DNA of 5,511 nucleotides from contig JAURGV010000166.1 in assembly GCA_030833605.1 (NCBI GenBank), positions 1 through 5,511 on the forward strand, written 5' to 3'. The position numbers and the translations under genes are program-made. Below are positions 1 to 5,338 of the stretch, piece by piece. This DNA is from Rhodothermales bacterium (GTDB lineage Bacteria > Bacteroidota > Rhodothermia > Rhodothermales > UBA10348). The notes under the pieces were generated by a model. It was not told the DNA's origin, did not search any database, and was given only the letters and a program-made list of their open reading frames with translations. How positions within the stretch are numbered: the stretch's first letter is position 1; every line of letters begins with the position of its first letter.

Positions 1-83
1 TGGCTTTGATAACCTAAATCCACCTCGTTTCGAGGGAAAAGGGCGCCGGAACGGGGTCGCTTGGAGTAATCGGGTGACTTCAT
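1..83 (-). CDS. Partial CDS, probable methylmalonyl-CoA mutase large subunit (N-terminus only)
   Basis: An open frame reads leftwards from an ATG at 83-81 to the window edge without a stop, giving 27 codons that begin MKSPDYSKRPRSG. The ATG overlaps the stop of the preceding mutase small subunit as ATGA. A strong Shine-Dalgarno GGAGG lies 9 nt upstream, so the start is well supported. In the family, the catalytic B12-binding subunit MutB is usually encoded directly after MutA, and its N-terminus commonly begins with a Pro-(Asp/Asn)-(Phe/Tyr)-Ser type segment; SPDYS fits this loosely. MutB would carry the adenosylcobalamin-dependent rearrangement of methylmalonyl-CoA and succinyl-CoA. The gene call is firm, but the product is mainly inferred from context because no catalytic or B12-binding motif is in view. 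Confidence 0.6.
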   Translation of the reverse strand, partial: MKSPDYSKRPRSGALFPRNEVDLGYQS

Positions 84-1315
84 GACCGTATTCCTCCATT
101 ACGTAAGGGCGTCAGATCGTCCGTTGAACCGTTTAGCGGAAACAAACGCCAATCGGATGCTATGACTAAAGAAGGCGACGGGAAAATGGTTTCCCCAACC
201 ACACTTCGCACTTTTTTCCCAGCTACATGCCGTCCGGATTGTGCATAGTTACTTTTGTCCGCAGGGAGCAGTTCATCAAATACTTTGGACCTCAAGGCAT
301 TCGGAGAAAGATCTCGCATGGATAAAAACAAGTCCCACGCTGCCTGAACCAGACTTTCGGTTAGGTCTTCTGTGCTAAATGCGCCAGAAAAAGGATCCCA
401 TGTTTTATTCAGTTGAGATTCTTCGCACAAGAGATCAAAAATGCGGACGGCATGCAAAGCCGCTTCAGGGTCCGAGAAAGCCTTGGAGGGCGCGTTCCAC
501 GGCAATAGAATAAGCGTATCCACGCCAGCGCTGAGACCTGCAATTGCGCTAATTGAACTTCGAATGAGATTGTTTTTTGGGTCTTTTTCGGAGACGCTCG
601 TCGCCGACATCACGCCGGTTACTGTTCCGTTCCATGTCGTGGACCCGTGTAGATCATGCAGGTGAGCTATCAAAATCCGCAAAGCCCGTAATTTGGCCAC
701 TTCGGTCAACAGGTCTATGCGTACCCCAGCTGCAATCTCGGTAACCGCTTGGTTATCCGTTAAAATGCGATCGGCCGATAGCAAGGCCAAAGCGAGTTGG
801 GTTGACGGCCCTGCAAATAACGCGTCCCAAAAATACAGGTCAACAAAAGGATCTGTCTTTTCGCACGTAACGGCCTTAACAATCGAATGAGCAAACCCAT
901 CCCATAAGATGCGGGCCGGAGGTTCATTTTTGTTCAGCCGTATAGGGTAGGCCGCCGAAAGGGATGTTGTGAAATCCTCCGTAGCCACAGGATGCCGCGA
1001 GGGGTCCTTGGATAGGGGTGAGAACCACGCAACGGGTCCTCCAAATTGCTCCGCATGGCGGGTAGCCGATGTAGGCGTAATTGGCAGAAGTTCTCTATTC
1101 CTAAAGATGCAAACTCCAGGCGCGCTTCCGACCAGCATCCCATAGGAGACGGGCAGACTTGAACGGCCTACTAGGGGAGAAGGACCTGCGTCTTGATAAG
1201 CAGCAGCAGAAACCAATGCGTCGGGGTGCCACACGAGATCCTGTGGCTGTGTTCTACCGCTAGACTCTGAAACGATTTGTTCTTCCCACATGCAGATCAA
1301 AATTGATTTGGACAA
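80..1315 (-). CDS. mutA: Methylmalonyl-CoA mutase small (beta) subunit, short form
   Basis: The 411-aa product belongs to the methylmalonyl-CoA mutase family. The clearest block is DPKNNLIRSSISAIAGLSAG (245-264), followed by VDTLILLPWN (265-274), then CEESQL and DPFSGAFSTEDLTESLVQAA (307-326), which correspond to the family's NNL-R, LPF and DP-GGSY-E-LT segments. LVWHP near residue 28 matches the usual N-terminal region. MutA pairs with the catalytic MutB in a heterodimer that interconverts succinyl-CoA and methylmalonyl-CoA in propionate metabolism. The protein ends at the equivalent of the FEALR segment, so it lacks the degenerate B12-like C-terminal domain of longer MutA proteins; short forms are known in Bacteroidota. 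The TTG start at 1315 is uncertain: ATG at 1291 (residue 9) is an alternative, and neither has a clear ribosome site. An in-frame stop, that of the methyltransferase gene, lies two codons upstream, so the protein cannot start earlier. It follows that gene by 3 nt. Confidence 0.85.
   Translation of the reverse strand: MSKSILICMWEEQIVSESSGRTQPQDLVWHPDALVSAAAYQDAGPSPLVGRSSLPVSYGMLVGSAPGVCIFRNRELLPITPTSATRHAEQFGGPVAWFSPLSKDPSRHPVATEDFTTSLSAAYPIRLNKNEPPARILWDGFAHSIVKAVTCEKTDPFVDLYFWDALFAGPSTQLALALLSADRILTDNQAVTEIAAGVRIDLLTEVAKLRALRILIAHLHDLHGSTTWNGTVTGVMSATSVSEKDPKNNLIRSSISAIAGLSAGVDTLILLPWNAPSKAFSDPEAALHAVRIFDLLCEESQLNKTWDPFSGAFSTEDLTESLVQAAWDLFLSMRDLSPNALRSKVFDELLPADKSNYAQSGRHVAGKKVRSVVGETIFPSPSLVIASDWRLFPLNGSTDDLTPLRNGGIRS
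89..97 (-). promoter_or_regulatory. Shine-Dalgarno site for the downstream minus-strand gene
   Basis: Read on the minus strand, the end of mutA contains TGGAGGAA, with GGAGG 9 nt before the ATG at 83-81. This is the only strong anti-16S match seen before a start codon in this window. It supports translation of the gene running off the left edge through an ATGA stop-start overlap. Confidence 0.6.
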
Positions 1316-1318
1316 AGA

Positions 1319-1855
1319 TTAAGCATTCAATCTACGAAATTGGCGCACCAGATCGAACAACGCGATTCCGATGGCAACAGATACGTTTAACGACTGCTTG
1401 GCCCCATACTGGGGAATCTCCAAGGCCAGTTGGCAGTCCTTCATCAATTCAGAATCAACGCCTTCGACTTCATTTCCCGCAATAAGGCATAGGGGAAAAT
1501 GATCAATCTTCAGGTCGTCGACGGAAGTGGGATTTGTCGTAATCTCAAGGGCTGCAAGGGTGTAGCCCCTGTTCTTTAACGACAAGACTTCAGCATTACA
1601 ATCGTCGACCACCCGCCAAGGGACAAAATCTTGTGCCCCCAACGCCGTTTTGATGACCGCTTTATTGGCTGGTGTTGGAGAATACCCTGAAATCAACACT
1701 TCATCTATTAAGGCTCCATCGGCCGTCCGAAGGGCTGCACCCACGTTATGAGCCGAACGAATATCGTGGAGCCACAAGGTAATGGGATGCCTTTTTTCGA
1801 CTTCCAATGCTGCAGGATTAACCCGTTCAATCTCTTCGTGTCTTAATTTTCTCAT
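1319..1855 (-). CDS. TrmH/SpoU-family RNA 2'-O-methyltransferase
   Basis: This 178-aa protein is a compact SPOUT (alpha/beta knot) methyltransferase, a family that transfers a methyl group from S-adenosylmethionine to the 2'-OH of a ribose in tRNA or rRNA. All three SpoU motifs are visible. Motif 1 is DIRSAHNVGAALRTADG (31-47), with Asn37 and the likely catalytic Arg43. Motif 2 is LCLIAGNEVEGVDSEL (122-137), with the GNE-G signature. Motif 3 is ALEIPQYGAKQSLNVSVAIG (144-163), with SLNVSVA forming the cofactor-binding knot. The length is that of the catalytic domain plus a short N-terminal arm; no extra RNA-binding domain is present. The ATG at 1855 gives MRKLRHEEI, typical of Bacteroidota/Rhodothermota homologues. 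It is the first gene of a minus-strand cluster with mutA and is divergent from cmk. The exact substrate nucleotide cannot be assigned from sequence. Confidence 0.92.
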   Translation of the reverse strand: MRKLRHEEIERVNPAALEVEKRHPITLWLHDIRSAHNVGAALRTADGALIDEVLISGYSPTPANKAVIKTALGAQDFVPWRVVDDCNAEVLSLKNRGYTLAALEITTNPTSVDDLKIDHFPLCLIAGNEVEGVDSELMKDCQLALEIPQYGAKQSLNVSVAIGIALFDLVRQFRRLNA

Positions 1856-1898
1856 GCTTGGTTTCTATCCAATTCACGCAATACAGTAACGGTCATGG

Positions 1899-1929
1899 TT
1901 GGAATGCAAAGTACTCCCTTCTAAATTTA
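1899..1929 (+). promoter_or_regulatory. Candidate promoter for cmk in the divergent intergenic region
   Basis: TTGGAA at 1899-1904 and TAAATT at 1922-1927 are separated by 17 bp, a workable -35/-10 pair for a primary sigma factor. The same site, TAAATTTA at 1922-1929, also approximates the Bacteroidota -7 element TAnnTTTG. Predicted transcription would begin about 35 nt before the cmk GTG. The match is imperfect and no experimental support is available. Confidence 0.35.
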
Positions 1930-1952
1930 ACACTCTAATAGTTACCAGTTAA
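1922..1952 (-). promoter_or_regulatory. Candidate promoter for the methyltransferase-mutA cluster
   Basis: On the minus strand, TTAACT and TAAATT are separated by 17 bp, the -10 being the same palindromic TAAATTTA used by the plus-strand candidate. A transcript from here would have a 5' leader of about 60 nt before the ATG at 1855. This is a weak match (four of six at the -35) and is inferred from spacing and the divergent gene layout. Confidence 0.25.
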
Positions 1953-1969
1953 CGAAAACCATTCTTCGC

Positions 1970-2641
1970 GTGATTATTGCAATCGATGGACCGGCCGGCT
2001 CGGGTAAAAGTTCTACCGCTAAAGAAGTTGCTCGCAGGGTTTCTGCCTTGTATATCGACACGGGTGCCATGTACCGGGCCGTTGCGCTATCGTGTTTACG
2101 CCACGACCTAACACCAGAATCAGATCGGTTATTCGAGCACCTTCAACGTATTAACATTGAGTTTGAGTCCTCTGATACGGGCCTACACGTTTTTTTGGAT
2201 GGTGAGGACGTCAGCGATGCAATTCGGGATTCAAAAATAAGTGAGTGGTCATCTCGTTTCAGCAAAATGCCAGCTGTCCGTGAACGGCTGGTGAGCATTC
2301 AACGGGAATTGGCTAAGAATGAGGTGAATGCGGGTGGCAAGGTCGTTATGGAGGGAAGAGATATTGGTACCGTTGTGTTTCCCCACGCTGAATTGAAGGT
2401 GTTTCTGAGGGCAGATCCGGCGATACGAGCCGAAAGAAGGGTTAAACAACTACAGGAAAAAGGAACCCAGGCAGATGTGCAAACTATTCTTCGGGAAATT
2501 ATCGAGCGCGACACGCGAGATGAAAGCAGGGAAATGTCGCCCCTCGTGAAAGCCGCTGATGCCATCGAGTTGGATACCTCTGGGCTGTCTTTTGAAGAAC
2601 AGGTGGAGAATATAATTGGGCTAATTCAGGGGAACGGATAG
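1970..2641 (+). CDS. cmk: Cytidylate kinase (CMP/dCMP kinase)
   Basis: The 223-aa protein phosphorylates CMP and dCMP with ATP to give CDP and dCDP in cytosolic pyrimidine nucleotide recycling. The family signature is complete. A P-loop GPAGSGKSS lies at 7-15. DTGAMYRA (30-37) forms part of the nucleoside monophosphate site. SEWSSRFSKMPAVRERL (91-107) is the CMP-kinase-specific segment, EGRDIGTVVFP (128-138) is the conserved loop, and the ATP lid spans about 155-187 with paired RD motifs (RDTRDESR). AADAIELDTSGLS (195-207) is the usual C-terminal segment. Length is normal for bacterial Cmk. The start is GTG at 1970, because the family begins with MIIAIDGPAGSGKS and an in-frame TAA lies at 1928-1930 with no ATG between; no Shine-Dalgarno is visible. 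It precedes rpsA, a pairing common in many bacteria. Confidence 0.96.
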   Translation: MIIAIDGPAGSGKSSTAKEVARRVSALYIDTGAMYRAVALSCLRHDLTPESDRLFEHLQRINIEFESSDTGLHVFLDGEDVSDAIRDSKISEWSSRFSKMPAVRERLVSIQRELAKNEVNAGGKVVMEGRDIGTVVFPHAELKVFLRADPAIRAERRVKQLQEKGTQADVQTILREIIERDTRDESREMSPLVKAADAIELDTSGLSFEEQVENIIGLIQGNG

Positions 2642-2660
2642 GTTTCTGGTTGGTTATAAT
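2611..2660 (+). promoter_or_regulatory. Candidate rpsA promoter elements at the cmk end
   Basis: Two perfect TATAAT hexamers occur 44 bp apart. One is at 2611-2616, inside the last codons of cmk and reading TATAATTG, one mismatch from the Bacteroidota TAnnTTTG element with a TTTG 16 bp upstream. The other is at 2655-2660, in the intergenic spacer. A start from the second would fall near 2667, just before the structured leader. Neither has a good -35, so these are candidates only. Confidence 0.35.
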
Positions 2661-2675
2661 GGGTCTGCGCCAAAT

Positions 2676-2751
2676 TGGCTCAGCCTGAACCACACATGGG
2701 AAACGTTCAGGAATTTGTTCCAGTAAACCAGCCCTCCGAGCTATTCCCATG
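2676..2751 (+). promoter_or_regulatory. Candidate structured rpsA leader with pseudoknot
   Basis: Three complementary pairs fit one structure in the untranslated leader of rpsA. P1 pairs TGGCTC (2676-2681) with GAGCTA (2738-2743), with one G-U pair. P2 is a perfect 7-bp hairpin, CCTGAAC (2684-2690) with GTTCAGG (2705-2711), enclosing a 14-nt loop. P3 pairs CATGGGAA (2695-2702), inside that loop, with TTCCCATG (2744-2751), immediately 3' of P1: eight perfect pairs forming an H-type pseudoknot. It ends 36 nt before the rpsA start, which has no Shine-Dalgarno. In E. coli, S1 represses translation of its own mRNA through a structured leader; a similar role here is an inference. A simple P3 stem without P2 is the main alternative fold. 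Confidence 0.5.
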
Positions 2752-2787
2752 CCTAGAAGTTCGGAATGTGGCTAACGATGTAGCATT

Positions 2788-5178
2788 ATGGCTGATGATC
2801 AGCAGAAAGATGCTCAGGAAAACGAAGAAGTAGCGGGCGAAGTCGTTCCTACCGAGACACCTGAAGCAGTTGCTACAGACGCAGTGCCAGCGGAATCCAG
2901 CGAAAAAGCTGTTGAAACTCCGGTTGCGCTTAAAGAAGTAGAAGCGTCTGTGGAAGAAGCCATACCAGTTGCTTCCGTTGAAGAAACCCCCGAAGTCGAA
3001 GAAGTAAGTCCAGTAGTCGTTTCTGAAGATTCAGATAGCGATTCAGACGAAGCCTCTGTCGAACCAACGAGTGGTAAAGCGGAAGATTCAGATTCAGATG
3101 AGTCTGAAGATGAAGACGAGGAAGAAGAAGTTGAAGTTTTTGAAACGAAACAACTTCCAACACCTCCACGAGCTGGTATGTTAGGCTTTACCGGTGAAAT
3201 TACCGGACAAGTTTACAAATTAGAAGACCTTGACAAGGTTGTCGACCCCGAAGATTGGAACGTGGGACTTGACGACCTTCGCGCACTGGTTGAAAACACC
3301 TTAACCAACGTATCAGAGCACGAAATTGTGTCTGGTAAAGTGGTTAGCGTAGGTGACAAAGATGTCGTTATCGACATCGGGTTCAAATCAGACGGGATTG
3401 TTTCTCGCAGTGAGTTCGGAGCCGAACTGATTGCTGGACAGGAAGTAGAGGTTTACCTCGAAAGAATCGAAGACTACCATGGTCAGTTGGTTCTTTCCAA
3501 AACCAAAGCGGATACTGTTCGTCGTTGGCGTCGTATTGAAGATGCATTTAACAACGAAGAAGTACTTGAAGGTCTAATCGTTCGCCGAATCAAAGGCGGT
3601 ATGATTGTCGAATTGCTAGACGGAATGGAAGCATTCCTTCCAGGATCGCAAATCGACGTACGTCCTGTTAGAGACTTCGATGCGTACCTCGAAAAACGGA
3701 TGGAGTTTAAAATTGTTAAACTTAATCCGACCAACGAGAACATCGTTGTTTCGCACAAAGCTCTTATCGAGAAAGACCTTATGGCGCAACGTGAGAAAAT
3801 TCTTCTCACGATGGAGCCTGGTCAGATTCTTGAAGGCGTTGTCAAAAACATTACCGACTTCGGTGTCTTTATCGACCTCGGTGGTGTTGACGGATTGTTG
3901 CACATTACAGACCTATCATGGGGCCGTGTGTCGCATCCTTCCGAACTGGTTACACTCGACCAGAAATTAAACGTTGTAGTCCTAGACTACGACAAAGATC
4001 GTCAGCGTATCTCGTTGGGTCTCAAGCAGTTGCAGAAGCATCCTTGGGAAGACATCGAAGAAAAAGTTGCCGGCAACCAGCTTGTTGAAGGTAAAGTTGT
4101 ATCCATCACGGACTACGGTGCTTTCGTTGAGCTAGAAAAAGGGATCGAAGGATTGGTTCATATCTCAGAAATGAGCTGGACAGAACATATCCGTCATCCT
4201 TCGCAGATGGTCTCTCTAGGTCAGATTGTTCAAGTGAAAATTTTGAACGTCGATTCAGAGGGCAAAAAGATCTCGCTTGGCATGAAACAGCTGGAGCCAG
4301 ATCCATGGGAAAACATCGCGGAGCGCTATCCCTCCGGAACAGTTATGCGTGGCAAAGTCCGCAATATCACCAACTTCGGTGTTTTTGTTGAGATTGAGCT
4401 AGGTATCGACGGATTGGTTCACATCAGTGACCTCTCCTGGACAAAGAGGATCCGCCATCCTTCCGATATGGTCAAAAAAGGCCAGGAATTGGATGTCGTC
4501 GTGCTCAACATCGATACCAAAGATCGCCGCATCTCCTTGGGACACAAACAAGTTGATACCAACCCATGGAATCAATTTGCACAGGTCTACTCCGAAGGCT
4601 CGGTTACCAACGCCAAAGTCGTCCGCTTGGAAGACAAAGGCATGGTTGTCGAATTGCCAATGGAAGTAGAAGCGTTTGTCCCTGAAAGCGAACTACCTGC
4701 AGGTACCAATCTTGTAGATTACAAAGAAGGCGCAGCCATAGAGAATCTCTATGTGATCCGCTTCGATGCTAATCAGAAAGAGATCGTTCTTAGTGCTACC
4801 GAACATGCTCGTTCTCAGGAACGTGCGGAACGTCAAGCCGAAAAACGTGAACAGCAAGATGCTCGCAAGCAAGAAGCTCGCGAAGTTCAGCAGTTTATTG
4901 AGCAGGAAACGGCCAGTGGCCCAACCACGCTTGGTGAATTGTCCGGTCTCGCAGCTTTGAAAGCGCAAATGGAAGAGCAGGAAGCTGCTGCACCGGCCAA
5001 TGCGAAAGCTAAAGCCAAAGCAGAAGCTGAAGCGGCTGAAGTTGTTGCCGAAGAGAAACCAAAGAAGAAGGCTACGAAAGCGAAAGCTAAAGCAGAATCT
5101 TCAACTGAGGAAGAGTCAACAGAGGAAGCTTCTGCAGAAGAAGATTCAGCTGCTGATGCTCCGGCAGACGAGAAATAG
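2788..5178 (+). CDS. rpsA: Ribosomal protein S1 with acidic N-terminal extension
   Basis: S1 is an RNA-binding protein of the small ribosomal subunit that captures mRNA and helps unfold structured start regions. The 796-aa product has six S1 (OB-fold) domains, at about 179-240, 257-325, 344-415, 430-502, 516-589 and 602-671. Domains 3 to 5 are the most canonical, each with a variant of FGVFIDLGGVDGLLHITDLSW and a closing ISLGLKQL. Residues 1-119 are an Asp/Glu/Ser/Val-rich, probably disordered extension containing DSDSDSDE (81-88) and a dense acidic run at 100-119. After domain 6 come a charged Arg/Gln/Glu helix-like stretch (about 673-706), a PTTLGELSGLAALKAQ segment (from 712) typical of this lineage, and an AKAKAKAEAEAA-type tail ending in acidic Ser/Glu repeats. 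The protein is longer than the roughly 550-650 aa of most S1 proteins because of these extensions. The ATG at 2788 is the only sensible start; translation lacks a Shine-Dalgarno. A strong terminator closes the gene. Confidence 0.96.
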   Translation: MADDQQKDAQENEEVAGEVVPTETPEAVATDAVPAESSEKAVETPVALKEVEASVEEAIPVASVEETPEVEEVSPVVVSEDSDSDSDEASVEPTSGKAEDSDSDESEDEDEEEEVEVFETKQLPTPPRAGMLGFTGEITGQVYKLEDLDKVVDPEDWNVGLDDLRALVENTLTNVSEHEIVSGKVVSVGDKDVVIDIGFKSDGIVSRSEFGAELIAGQEVEVYLERIEDYHGQLVLSKTKADTVRRWRRIEDAFNNEEVLEGLIVRRIKGGMIVELLDGMEAFLPGSQIDVRPVRDFDAYLEKRMEFKIVKLNPTNENIVVSHKALIEKDLMAQREKILLTMEPGQILEGVVKNITDFGVFIDLGGVDGLLHITDLSWGRVSHPSELVTLDQKLNVVVLDYDKDRQRISLGLKQLQKHPWEDIEEKVAGNQLVEGKVVSITDYGAFVELEKGIEGLVHISEMSWTEHIRHPSQMVSLGQIVQVKILNVDSEGKKISLGMKQLEPDPWENIAERYPSGTVMRGKVRNITNFGVFVEIELGIDGLVHISDLSWTKRIRHPSDMVKKGQELDVVVLNIDTKDRRISLGHKQVDTNPWNQFAQVYSEGSVTNAKVVRLEDKGMVVELPMEVEAFVPESELPAGTNLVDYKEGAAIENLYVIRFDANQKEIVLSATEHARSQERAERQAEKREQQDARKQEAREVQQFIEQETASGPTTLGELSGLAALKAQMEEQEAAAPANAKAKAKAEAEAAEVVAEEKPKKKATKAKAKAESSTEEESTEEASAEEDSAADAPADEK
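5002..5097 (+). repeat. Short in-frame direct repeat in the S1 C-terminal tail
   Basis: GCGAAAGCTAAAGC occurs at 5002-5015 and again at 5080-5093, each followed by a GCAGAA copy (ending 5025 and 5097). Both lie in the rpsA frame and encode AKAKA(KA)E. The repeat is a low-complexity Ala/Lys tract and could expand or contract by slippage or recombination without changing the frame. Confidence 0.6.
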
Positions 5179-5208
5179 AAGGTACCCTTCTAGATTTCGA
5201 AAAAATGT

Positions 5209-5246
5209 AAAAGAGGGGCGACATGGCAACATGTCGCCCCTCTTTT
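5209..5246 (+). terminator. Intrinsic terminator after rpsA
   Basis: A perfect 17-bp inverted repeat begins 30 nt after the rpsA stop: AAAAGAGGGGCGACATG (5209-5225), loop GCAA, CATGTCGCCCCTCTTTT (5230-5246). The stem has a GC-rich core, the loop is a GNRA tetraloop closed by a G-C pair, and the 3' arm ends in TCTTTT. The A-tract on the 5' side makes it symmetrical, so it could also act on minus-strand transcription. It separates the cmk-rpsA unit from the next gene. Confidence 0.95.
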
Positions 5247-5290
5247 CATATGTATACCTCATTGAAAACGAAACGCATGTCAAAAGCGTA

Positions 5291-5311
5291 CCAGCAAGGA
5301 TCGATTGCTGG
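5291..5311. repeat. 21-bp inverted repeat upstream of the HD-type gene
   Basis: CCAGCAA (5291-5297) and TTGCTGG (5305-5311) are perfect inverted repeats separated by the 7-bp spacer GGATCGA. The dyad lies 27 bp before the start codon of the rightmost gene and after the rpsA terminator. Its size and spacing suit a dimeric repressor operator, or a small hairpin in the mRNA leader. No T-tract follows, so it is not a terminator. Confidence 0.5.
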
Positions 5312-5338
5312 AATATGTAAAGATTGAATAGACGAAAA

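Noticed and set aside
441..890. Plus-strand open frames opposite mutA
   Set aside because: They lie antisense to a clear mutase reading frame and show no family features.
2749..2783. Tiny upstream ORFs before rpsA: an 8-codon frame at 2749-2775 and an ATG-TAG start-stop at 2778-2783
   Set aside because: Both are too short to judge, lack ribosome sites and are expected by chance in such a leader; the ATG at 2749 lies in the 3' strand of the candidate pseudoknot.
2930..3169. Minus-strand Leu-rich open frame opposite the rpsA acidic region
   Set aside because: It is the antisense reading of GAA/GAT-rich codons, which yields Leu/Phe-rich frames; it has no start context or family resemblance.
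3483..3903. Overlapping minus-strand frames inside rpsA
   Set aside because: The rpsA frame is fully explained by conserved S1 domains; these have no recognisable domain and arise from codon bias.
3817..4560. Repeated nucleotide blocks within rpsA (GGATTGGTTCA and similar)
   Set aside because: They reflect the ancient duplication of S1 domains and their conserved motif, not a recent repeat or array.
5000..5320. Plus-strand Lys/Arg-rich open frame over the rpsA 3' end
   Set aside because: It is the shifted reading of the Ala/Lys/Glu repeat tail and runs through the terminator, so it is not a gene.
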